NCBI GenBank assembly: GCA_002508315.1
Contig: DAHE01000036.1
Span: forward strand, 49,933-55,547
Origin: Thermocladium sp. UBA166
GTDB lineage: Archaea; Thermoproteota; Thermoprotei; Thermoproteales; Thermocladiaceae
Reading direction: 5' to 3'
Length of the DNA: 5,615 nt
Both the position numbers and the translations under genes were made by a program. The notes beneath the pieces are model-generated. The model was not told where the DNA came from. It made no database searches and saw nothing but the letters and a program-made list of their open reading frames with translations. Shown one piece after another: positions 1-5,615 of this stretch. Each line of letters starts with the position of its first letter. Position 1 is the first letter of the stretch.

Positions 1-1069
1 GGCGGGCGGCCGCGGCCAGCCTCTCTCTCCTCACGTCCATCCCCCTCTTCCTGCTAAGTCCCTTCTCCCTCGCGAGCTCTATCATTCGCCTCAACGTCAG
101 CTTTGCATCGCCCATCAGGAAGACATCGGTTCTATACATGTTGCCCAGGCTGGCCTCGCTCACGTCCAAGTGAATCACGACCTGGTCCCCACCCCGCGGG
201 GGGACTCTCCAGTCCCACGTATCAACTGAATCCGCGTTGGTTCCCACCAGGAAAACCAAGTCAGCGCTAGCCACCATGGAGTTGGAGAAGGACGAGCCGC
301 CGCGGCTGCCGACGACCCCCATGGAGAGCGGGTTATCATCCGACACCGCTCCCTTGCCCGATATTGTGGTGCCTACGGGCATCCCCATGAGGGAGCTCAA
401 CTCCTCGACCTCGTCCCAGGCCTTGGAGAATAGAACGCCCTGGCCGCAGACCATGACGGGGCGCTGGCTCTTCATTATCAAGTCCAGCGCGGCGGATATG
501 TCGTCATCGCTTGGCCTGAATCGAATCGAGGGGAAGGAGGAGAAGCGGGGCTGGGCGTACGCCTCGCCCTCATCGACGTCCCCCTCCCATACGTTGCTGG
601 GCACCACGAGGACGACGGGGCCGGGGAAGCCAGTGGTGGCCACCCTGAAGGCCCTCCTGACTAGGCGGGGCAGCGAGGCGGGGGACTCCGCCTTGAGCAC
701 CTCCTTGGCGGCGTCCAGGAACATGGACTCCTTCGGGTACTCCGTCAACGTATTGCTGCGCTCGCTTCCGAGGGGGACGTCGGACACGACCGCTATCACG
801 GGGACACCGGACGCGCGGGCCTCGAGTAGCCCGGGCAGCGCCATGGACGCCCCAACGCCGGGCAGCTCCACGACTCCTGGCCTCCACGTCGTCCTGGCGT
901 ACCCGTCGGCCATTATCGCGGCGTTCCTCTCGTCCCTAGCCATCACGTGCTTGAAGGAGGCCTCCCTCATATCCGAGTAGAGCGGGAGGGCGGTCTCGCC
1001 GGGCAGGCCGAAGACGTGGGAGACCCCGTACTCCCCAAGCATCTTCATGAACGCCTTGCTGGCCCTCAC
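1..1069 (-). CDS. ThDP-dependent enzyme, acetolactate synthase-like superfamily (partial, C-terminus off the left edge)
   Basis: I translated this frame by hand; it is open from base 1069 through the left edge (356 codons plus one base). The order is that of acetolactate synthase/benzoylformate decarboxylase relatives. An N-terminal pyrimidine-binding domain has EYGVSHVFGLPGE at residues 13-25 and ARDERNAAIMADGYAR at 44-59, where Glu47 should be the conserved glutamate activating ThDP. A central domain follows, with PVMVCGQGVLFSKA, then ADLVFLVGTNADS and a late VIHLDVSEASLGNMYRTDV stretch. The pyrophosphate-binding domain with its Gly-Asp-Gly metal motif lies outside the window, so activity cannot be judged. 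The start chosen is GTG at 1069, overlapping the hyuB stop as GTGA, with a weak GGTGGT upstream; an in-frame GTG at 1078 is an alternative. The usual Gly-Pro-Gly-Ala-Thr-Asn segment is replaced by Pro-Gly-Val-Gly-Ala-Ser (70-75), which argues against a standard biosynthetic acetolactate synthase. Substrate unknown; a catabolic 2-oxo acid decarboxylase or carboligase is an inference. Confidence 0.88.
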   Translation of the reverse strand, partial: MRASKAFMKMLGEYGVSHVFGLPGETALPLYSDMREASFKHVMARDERNAAIMADGYARTTWRPGVVELPGVGASMALPGLLEARASGVPVIAVVSDVPLGSERSNTLTEYPKESMFLDAAKEVLKAESPASLPRLVRRAFRVATTGFPGPVVLVVPSNVWEGDVDEGEAYAQPRFSSFPSIRFRPSDDDISAALDLIMKSQRPVMVCGQGVLFSKAWDEVEELSSLMGMPVGTTISGKGAVSDDNPLSMGVVGSRGGSSFSNSMVASADLVFLVGTNADSVDTWDWRVPPRGGDQVVIHLDVSEASLGNMYRTDVFLMGDAKLTLRRMIELAREKGLSRKRGMDVRRERLAAAAR

Positions 1070-2718
1070 CTGGACCACCCGTAGTGCTTCTTGGCGTACG
1101 ACTCCGTTATTAACCCGTTCTCCAAGTCCCCCCGCACCGCCTCTGGGCTCCTCTGCGTGGGGTCGCCGTAGCCGCCGCCCCCGGCCGTTCTTATCTCCAG
1201 GTAGTCCCCCGCCTCCAGCTCCACGGTCACCTTAGTATCAACCCTAACGCGCCTCCCCCTCCTGCCCACTATAACCTCAGTGGTGGCGCCGGGGCCTCCC
1301 CCCATCAAGCCCCACGGGCCGTGCCTCCCCCTATCGGCCAGGACGGTCACGGTAACCCTGCCCGTCCTCACCATGTACGACCTAATTATGCCGCTTCCTC
1401 CCCTGAACCTCCCCGGCCCCGAGCTGTTGGGGCGGAACTCGTACCTCTTGACCAGCAGCGGGAGGCTCCTCTCTATCTCCTCTATGGGCGTGTTCATGGT
1501 GTTGGTCATGTTGGCGTGAATCCCGTCGACTCCATCCATGCCGTCCCTGCCGCCGAGGCCCACCCCTATCGTCTCGTAGAACGCCCACGTCCTGCCCCCG
1601 TGTATTCCCCCCATCATCACGTTATTCATGGAGCCGCCGGCGGCGGCGGGCACTTCCCTGGGCATTGCCTTGCTCATGGCCAGGTAGAGCAGGTCGGCGT
1701 TCCTCTGACTCGTCTCCACGTTGCCTCCCGCCACCGGGGCTGGGAAGGTGGGGTTGAGCACGGAGCCCTCGGGCGCCCTCACCTCAAGCCTGCTGAACGC
1801 GCCGTGGTTCAGCGGGACGTCCTCCCCCAGCAGGGTGCGGAACACGAAGTGGACCCCGCTTATCGTGACCCCCAGCACCGCGTTGAGGGGCATGGGGACT
1901 TGGGGATCCGTCCCCTCGTAGTCCACCAGCACCCCGTCCTCGCCTATAGTCACCTTAACGGCCAGCCTTATGTCCCCGCCGCCCGGCTTCTCCAGGTAAT
2001 CCACGGCATCATACACTCCCCGCGGCACGGATTCCAGCCTCTTAATGAACATGGTCTCGGCGTACCTGAAGGCCTCCTCGTTGGCCTCCAGGAAGCTCTG
2101 AAGCCCGTACTTCCCTATAACCTCCAACACCCTACGCTCCCCGGTCAAGTTAGCCGCGGCCTGGGCCTTTATGTCCCCCATCCTCTCGTAGGGGTTCCTG
2201 GAGTTCGAGGCGAAGAGGCTTATCACGTCCCTCTGGAACTCGTTTCTCCTCATCAAAAGCACCGGGTTTATTATTAACCCCTCCTCGTAGATGGATCTCG
2301 CGTCGAATGAAATGCTTCCCGGCACCTTGCCTCCCACGTCCGAGTGGTGCGCCTTATTTGCGGCGAACGCCACGAGGCGGCCGGAGAAGTATATGGGGCG
2401 TATCACGGTGACGTCGTTCAAGTGCGTCCCAGCTATGTATGGATTGTTCACTACAACCATGCTCCCCTCCTCGAACTCCACGCCCTCCCTCCTCATGTAC
2501 TCCACCGTGTTCTTGAGCCCCCATGGAAGCGAGCCTAGGTGGACGGGTATGTGCTCCGCCTGGGCCAGCATCCTCCCCTCCGCGTCGAATATGGCGGCGG
2601 AGTGATCCATCCTCTCCTTTATGTTCGGCGAGTAAGCGGAGTTCCTCAGCACTATCCCCATCTCCTCGCTCGCGTAGAACAGGGAGCTCCTTATTATCTG
2701 GGAGGTGAACCTATCCAT
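1066..2718 (-). CDS. hyuB: Hydantoinase B / 5-oxoprolinase family subunit (HyuB-like)
   Basis: This 550-residue protein is a full-length HyuB (Hydantoinase_B family), the partner that with HyuA makes ATP-dependent cyclic-amide hydrolases or ketone carboxylases in the cytoplasm. Family landmarks appear in order: ERMDHSAAIFD (35-45), AEHIPVHLGSLP (54-65), NNPYIAGTHLNDVTVI (91-106), NKAHHSDVGG (121-130), NHGAFSRLEV (304-313), GGNVETSQRN (331-340), YETIGVGLGGRDGMDGVDG (381-399) with HANMTNTMNTPIEEIE (401-416), PNSSGPGRFRGG (430-441) and a Gly-rich AGGGGYGDP near the end (512-520). The His and Asp of these motifs are plausible metal or substrate ligands. The ATG at 2718 is supported by an excellent Shine-Dalgarno 5 bases upstream; the stop overlaps the probable start of the ThDP enzyme gene. 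One oddity is Asn92, where the family usually has Asp (NDPY). The family assignment is firm; the substrate (oxoproline, hydantoin, lactam or ketone) is not determinable. The gene symbol marks the family only. Confidence 0.95.
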   Translation of the reverse strand: MDRFTSQIIRSSLFYASEEMGIVLRNSAYSPNIKERMDHSAAIFDAEGRMLAQAEHIPVHLGSLPWGLKNTVEYMRREGVEFEEGSMVVVNNPYIAGTHLNDVTVIRPIYFSGRLVAFAANKAHHSDVGGKVPGSISFDARSIYEEGLIINPVLLMRRNEFQRDVISLFASNSRNPYERMGDIKAQAAANLTGERRVLEVIGKYGLQSFLEANEEAFRYAETMFIKRLESVPRGVYDAVDYLEKPGGGDIRLAVKVTIGEDGVLVDYEGTDPQVPMPLNAVLGVTISGVHFVFRTLLGEDVPLNHGAFSRLEVRAPEGSVLNPTFPAPVAGGNVETSQRNADLLYLAMSKAMPREVPAAAGGSMNNVMMGGIHGGRTWAFYETIGVGLGGRDGMDGVDGIHANMTNTMNTPIEEIERSLPLLVKRYEFRPNSSGPGRFRGGSGIIRSYMVRTGRVTVTVLADRGRHGPWGLMGGGPGATTEVIVGRRGRRVRVDTKVTVELEAGDYLEIRTAGGGGYGDPTQRSPEAVRGDLENGLITESYAKKHYGWSR

Positions 2719-2723
2719 TCAAT

Positions 2724-2733
2724 TCACCTCCTC
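2724..2733 (-). promoter_or_regulatory. Shine-Dalgarno of hyuB embedded in the end of hyuA
   Basis: On the minus strand this reads GAGGAGGTGA, an extended match to the anti-Shine-Dalgarno of archaeal 16S rRNA. It includes the last two arginine codons and the TGA stop of hyuA, and ends 5 bases before the hyuB ATG. It fixes the hyuB start and implies translational coupling, so that the two subunits are made together. The contrast with the two genes in this window that lack any such site fits the archaeal pattern of leaderless first genes and Shine-Dalgarno-led internal genes. Confidence 0.9.
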
Positions 2734-4733
2734 AACACCAGGTCCAAGTACTCATCCACCTCCCACCGCCAGCCCCCGTTCACCACCACTGTGGAGTCGT
2801 ACCCCTCCACCACGGCCGGCCCCGATCCCTGGAAGCCGGGGGGAAGCCTCTCCCTCTCGTATATCGGCGCGTCAACGAACTCCCCGGCGAGGTACGCCCG
2901 CCTCCTGCCTCTGGGCTCAGCGTCCCCGCCCCTCCTGGCGCGCTTAATCAACTCCAGCTTGGGGACCTTGGCGCGGGCAACGACCTTGGCCGCAACGGCC
3001 TCCACGGGGTCGGGGGAGGAGTAGCCGTAGAGCCTCCTGTGCTCCGCCTCGAATGCCTCCCTCAAGCCACTCCCCCCTCCGCGGTAGTTAATGGTTATCT
3101 CGAACGACTGGCCCTTGTACCTCATGTCGACCAACTCCTCCAGCTCCACGTCATGAAAGCCCTCACCCCTCATCTCGCCCACAGCCCTGCCGCGGAGCTC
3201 AGCGAACACCTCCTCCAAGTTCCTCCCCAAGGCGGACGCCGTGAAGACCCGCGTCACATCCACCGTCAGCAATCCATAGGCTGAGAAGAGGCCGGGGTGC
3301 TCCGGCACTATCACCTCCCTAATCCCCATCTCCTCCGCTAAGTCGCACGCGTGAACGGGCCCGGCGCCGCCGAACGCTATCATTGAGAACTCACGCGGGT
3401 CCCTCCCCCTCTCCACGCTTATTATGGATATGGCCCTCGCCATTGAGTTATTTATCAAGCGGATTATGCCCACGGCGGCCTCGGTGGTATCGATGCCCAG
3501 CCTCCGCCCTATCCTCTCGTCCAATGCCTTAATGGCCAGCTCGCTGCGTATCCTCATAGCTCCCCCGAGCAAGTACTCATTATTTAACCGCCCCAACGCT
3601 ATGTTGGCGTCAGTGATCGTGGGCTCCACTCCACCTCTCCCATACGCCGCCGGCCCCGGGTCAGCGCCTGCGCTCGCCGGGCCGACCCTCAGGGAGCCGG
3701 CCTCATCTATCCACGCAATGGTGCCGCCGCCCGCGCTCACCTCCGCCAAGTCAATGAATGGGAACCTAACGGCGTACCCGCTTCCCTTTATGGATCGGCC
3801 GCTGTGGGTCCTCCCGGCCGCCTCGAACTCGTAGGACACGTCGGGCTTCCCGCCGACTATGGCGCCTGCCTTAGCGGTGGTGCCCCCCATGTCGAACGTG
3901 ATGACGTTCTCCAACCCCAGCCTCGACGCTAGGAAGCCCGAGGCCAGGACCCCGGCGGACGGGCCGGACTCTATTATTGATATCGGCATGCGCGCCGCGT
4001 AGTCGACGGTGTTGAGGCCGCCGTTGGACGCCATGACGTAGAGGGGGGCGCCGAGCCCCTTCACCCCCTCCTCCAGCCTCCTCAGGTAGGTGGTCACCAC
4101 CGGGGCCAGCACTGCGTTGACCACGGTCGTGCTGGTCCTCTCGTACTCCCTGTACTCAGGATCCACCTCTGATGAGAGGAACACGAAGCCGCCGTAATCG
4201 CCTATGTAATCCCTCACCTTTCTCTCATGTGCTGGATTCACGTATGAATTTAGGAGGGAGACCGCCACCGTCTCCACCCCATCCTTGATCAATCTCTTCT
4301 TGACCCTCCTCAAGTCCTCCTCGGGCACGTCCTCCGCCACCGAGCCGTCGGCCAGGATCCTCCCCCTAATCGTGACGCGCCTGCTCCTGGGTATGAGGGG
4401 AGGGGGGCGCGCGAATCTTAGATTATATATCTCAGCCCTCCTCTGCCTTCCTATCTCCAGCACATCCCTGAACCCCTCGTTCGTTATTAACGCGGCGCGC
4501 GGCAGGCCGCTGCGCGTGAGGAGCGCGTTGGTCGCCACCGTGGTGGCGTGGTTTATTATGGCTACGTCCCCGTGATTCAATCCAAGGGAGTTGAGGGCGT
4601 TTATGACCGCCTCCTCCGGCTTTCTCGGGGTGCTGGGGACCTTGAGCACCCTCACGTCGCCGGTGGTTGAATCGAATAGAACCACGTCGGTGAACGTGCC
4701 CCCAATATCCACCCCAATATAATACCTAGGCAC
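2724..4733 (-). CDS. hyuA: Hydantoinase A / 5-oxoprolinase family ATP-dependent subunit (HyuA-like)
   Basis: This 669-residue protein has the usual length and order of HyuA: an N-terminal ASKHA-fold nucleotide-binding domain, the Hydantoinase_A core and the C-terminal domain. Visible motifs are phosphate loop 1 DIGGTFTD (9-16), NHATTVATNALL (61-72), ESGPSAGV (255-262), phosphate loop 2 FDMGGTTAK (280-288), DLAEVSAGGGTIAWID (328-343), GPASAGADPGPAAYGRGG (351-368), FGGAGPVHA (454-462), MRYKGQSFEI (537-546) and GPAVVEGYDSTVVV (638-651). In characterised relatives this subunit uses ATP to phosphorylate the substrate amide or carbonyl before HyuB completes the reaction. The start is GTG at 4733: a TAG lies two codons upstream in frame, and no in-frame start codon lies between them. 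No Shine-Dalgarno precedes it but a TATA-like box sits about 25 bases upstream, so the mRNA is probably leaderless. It is the first gene of the operon; no frameshift or lost motif was seen. Substrate unknown. Confidence 0.96.
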   Translation of the reverse strand: MPRYYIGVDIGGTFTDVVLFDSTTGDVRVLKVPSTPRKPEEAVINALNSLGLNHGDVAIINHATTVATNALLTRSGLPRAALITNEGFRDVLEIGRQRRAEIYNLRFARPPPLIPRSRRVTIRGRILADGSVAEDVPEEDLRRVKKRLIKDGVETVAVSLLNSYVNPAHERKVRDYIGDYGGFVFLSSEVDPEYREYERTSTTVVNAVLAPVVTTYLRRLEEGVKGLGAPLYVMASNGGLNTVDYAARMPISIIESGPSAGVLASGFLASRLGLENVITFDMGGTTAKAGAIVGGKPDVSYEFEAAGRTHSGRSIKGSGYAVRFPFIDLAEVSAGGGTIAWIDEAGSLRVGPASAGADPGPAAYGRGGVEPTITDANIALGRLNNEYLLGGAMRIRSELAIKALDERIGRRLGIDTTEAAVGIIRLINNSMARAISIISVERGRDPREFSMIAFGGAGPVHACDLAEEMGIREVIVPEHPGLFSAYGLLTVDVTRVFTASALGRNLEEVFAELRGRAVGEMRGEGFHDVELEELVDMRYKGQSFEITINYRGGGSGLREAFEAEHRRLYGYSSPDPVEAVAAKVVARAKVPKLELIKRARRGGDAEPRGRRRAYLAGEFVDAPIYERERLPPGFQGSGPAVVEGYDSTVVVNGGWRWEVDEYLDLVLRR

Positions 4734-4753
4734 TCGCTATCGAGTCGCCGCGA

Positions 4754-4763
4754 CTTATTAAGC
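4754..4763 (-). promoter_or_regulatory. Candidate archaeal TATA box (box A) for the hyuA operon
   Basis: The minus strand reads GCTTAATAAG, close to the archaeal box A consensus (T/C-T-T-A-T/A-A). Its centre is about 25 bases upstream of the hyuA GTG, which would place the transcription start at or within a few bases of the start codon. The bases just upstream (GGGAAT) are a partial match to a TFB recognition element. Placement relative to the only possible start codon is the main support. Confidence 0.65.
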
Positions 4764-4764
4764 A

Positions 4765-4782
4765 TTCCCGCCCGGGTGGGAA
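4765..4782. repeat. 18-base near-perfect palindrome, candidate operator of the hyuA operon
   Basis: The plus strand reads TTCCCGCCCGGGTGGGAA. It is its own reverse complement except for the pair G4770/T4777, which would still be a G-U pair in RNA. It ends one base before the TATA-like box of hyuA, overlapping where the TFB recognition element should be. A bound dimeric regulator could therefore block or recruit the basal factors. The role as an operator is inference; the symmetry itself is seen directly. Confidence 0.55.
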
Positions 4783-4835
4783 GTATACGCCAAATATCCC
4801 CGTGGGGAGCGGATGATTTAGCCCCGGGACTGCCT

Positions 4836-4870
4836 TATGGATCAACGTGCGGGTCCATAGATACCCACGT
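4836..4870. repeat. Overlapping inverted repeats in the intergenic region
   Basis: TATGGA (4836-4841) is mirrored by TCCATA (4854-4859) across a 12-base loop. Overlapping it, ACGT (4845-4848) plus GGGT (4851-4854) pairs with ACCC-ACGT (4863-4870) around an 8-base loop with a two-base bulge. Both use base 4854, so they could not form fully at the same time. They lie upstream of the candidate thyX promoter, so they are more likely protein-binding sites or chance than part of the thyX mRNA. Confidence 0.35.
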
Positions 4871-4896
4871 GATACCGATTTAGGCAGCGTAATCGG

Positions 4897-4903
4897 GTTT
4901 TAG
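4897..4903 (+). promoter_or_regulatory. Candidate archaeal TATA box for thyX
   Basis: GTTTTAG here is box A-like, with its centre near 4900 and about 27 bases before the first possible thyX start at 4927. That spacing is expected for a leaderless transcript, and no Shine-Dalgarno is present between the box and the start. A similar GATTTAG sits 20 bases further upstream (4877-4883) and could be an alternative box. Confidence 0.55.
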
Positions 4904-4926
4904 GCCCTCAGCAACTGCTTGACTCA

Positions 4927-5615
4927 ATGATGGCTCTGGAGAGAATTAAGCCAAGCGTTTCGGTGATCGATGCCTGGGGCTCGGAGGACCTCGTGGCGGG
5001 CATGACTGACGTGATATACAGGGGAGCGCCGCCCACGAGCAGGGTTCCCCCCGAGAAGGTGGAGAAGCGCATCAACTCGTTTTTGAGGGATGGGCATCAC
5101 AGCGTGCTTGAGTTCATGGGGGCCTCCTGGTTGCTGGAGTGCAGCAGGGCCTGCACGCACGAGTTGATCCGGCACAGGTTAGCGTCTTACTGGCAGGAAT
5201 CCCAACGATACGTGGATTACGGGAGGGGGTGGTTCAGGGTGGTTGCGCCGCCCGGCGTCGATGTGTGGGACGCGGGGCTCTCGCGATACCTCTCCCTCGA
5301 GGCTGGAGGGGCGCCGCCTGAGGACGCGCGGTACGCCTTGGGGAACGCCGTGGCGTCGAGGATCTGGGTCCAGATGAATGCGAGGGAGTTCTTCCTGGCC
5401 TTCCTACCCCTGAGGACGGGGTTGGGGGCGTTTCACGAGATCAGGCTGGTGGCGTGGCTCATGTTCTCAACAGTGGCTGCCAGGTTCCCCATAACGGCTA
5501 GGTGGGCGTGGGATCACGTCGTGGATCACCCAGATTACTGCAGGGGGTTGAAGGCGGGGGATAGGAGGGCGTGCCGCTCCGAGAGCATTAGGACGGCCTT
5601 CGAGAAGTGGGGAGT
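4927..5615 (+). CDS. thyX: Flavin-dependent thymidylate synthase ThyX (partial, 3' end off the right edge)
   Basis: The frame is open from ATG 4927 to the right edge (229 codons). ThyX makes dTMP from dUMP, using a reduced folate-type C1 donor, FAD and NAD(P)H. The hallmark RHRX7S motif is intact as RHRLASYWQES (residues 81-91, numbered from the second ATG, 4930). It is followed by QRY. GHHSVLEF (55-62) corresponds to the H-X-S-X-X-E-H region, and MNAREFF plus LPLR (149-162) to the conserved Asn-Ala-Arg and Leu-Arg segments that bind nucleotide. Downstream AFHEIR (167-172) occupies the place of AQWEI in the Thermotoga enzyme. The in-frame TGA at 4870 leaves only the adjacent ATGs 4927 and 4930 as starts; the first suits the promoter spacing. 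The protein is already past the usual end of short ThyX proteins, so only a short C-terminal piece should be missing. Motif deviations suggest a divergent archaeal subgroup, but identity is secure. Confidence 0.93.
   Translation, partial: MMALERIKPSVSVIDAWGSEDLVAGMTDVIYRGAPPTSRVPPEKVEKRINSFLRDGHHSVLEFMGASWLLECSRACTHELIRHRLASYWQESQRYVDYGRGWFRVVAPPGVDVWDAGLSRYLSLEAGGAPPEDARYALGNAVASRIWVQMNAREFFLAFLPLRTGLGAFHEIRLVAWLMFSTVAARFPITARWAWDHVVDHPDYCRGLKAGDRRACRSESIRTAFEKWG

Larger units (their letters stand above)
4734..4926. other. Divergent intergenic region between hyuA and thyX
   Basis: These 193 bases separate the divergently read hyuA operon and thyX. I see no coding region with family features and no tRNA-like fold. 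The stretch holds the two candidate promoters, an 18-base palindrome next to the hyuA promoter, and a cluster of inverted repeats around 4836-4870. The promoters appear separate rather than overlapping, so the two transcription units could be controlled independently. Confidence 0.8.

Noticed and set aside
237..980. 247-codon plus-strand open frame
   Set aside because: It lies wholly antisense to the ThDP enzyme gene, whose translation has clear family motifs. The plus-strand product is low-complexity Ser/Thr/Pro-rich with no recognisable domain, as expected from GC-rich codon bias.
1..1069. Annotation as biosynthetic acetolactate synthase large subunit (ilvB)
   Set aside because: The superfamily fit is good, but the altered pyrimidine-domain loop, the missing C-terminal domain in this window and the hydantoinase neighbours do not justify that specific name.
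1321..2277. 318-codon plus-strand open frame
   Set aside because: It is antisense to hyuB, rich in His, Pro, Val and Gly, with no domain resemblance and no promoter or ribosome binding site; a shadow frame of GC-rich coding DNA.
2539..3024. 161-codon plus-strand open frame spanning the hyuA-hyuB junction
   Set aside because: It runs antisense across two well-supported genes and shows no family features, so it is treated as chance.
4734..4926. Possible small RNA or tRNA gene in the intergenic region
   Set aside because: No cloverleaf, T-loop GTTCRA motif or long stable stem could be found; only short inverted repeats are present, better read as possible binding sites.
4924..5175. 83-codon minus-strand open frame antisense to thyX
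   Set aside because: The plus strand in this segment encodes the diagnostic ThyX RHRX7S motif; the minus-strand peptide matches nothing I recognise.

Overview
The window looks like GC-rich genomic DNA from a thermophilic archaeon, most likely Thermoproteota. This is inferred from arginine coded mainly by AGG, frequent ATA isoleucine, an A/G-rich Shine-Dalgarno (GAGGAGGTGA) between two genes of one operon, and two outward-facing genes with TATA-like boxes about 25 bases before the start codon and no ribosome binding site, as in leaderless archaeal transcripts. Genus cannot be assigned from this stretch alone.

Layout. Bases 1-4733 hold a tightly packed three-gene operon on the minus strand, read right to left: a hydantoinase A / 5-oxoprolinase family subunit (HyuA-like, 669 aa, GTG start), its hydantoinase B partner (HyuB-like, 550 aa), and a thiamine diphosphate (ThDP)-dependent enzyme of the acetolactate synthase-like superfamily, cut by the left edge (356 codons present). 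The hyuA-hyuB gap is 5 bases, with the hyuB ribosome binding site inside the end of hyuA. The ThDP gene probably starts at a GTG sharing 4 bases with the hyuB stop. Bases 4734-4926 are a divergent intergenic region with a candidate hyuA promoter, an 18-base near-perfect palindrome abutting it, further inverted repeats and a candidate thyX promoter. From 4927 to the right edge, on the plus strand, lies a flavin-dependent thymidylate synthase (ThyX) gene, cut by the edge.

How the genes work together. HyuA and HyuB families form one complex that uses ATP to open cyclic amides (5-oxoproline, hydantoins, caprolactam) or to carboxylate ketones (acetone, acetophenone). The ThDP enzyme probably acts on a 2-oxo acid or related carbonyl compound upstream or downstream of that step. 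The substrate cannot be read from the sequence, so the HyuA-HyuB-ThDP trio is the main candidate here for an uncharacterised catabolic module. ThyX is a housekeeping dTMP synthesis enzyme and is probably unrelated. Stretches of 1-4733 with long open frames on the plus strand are antisense shadows of these genes. No RNA gene, mobile element or CRISPR array was seen.
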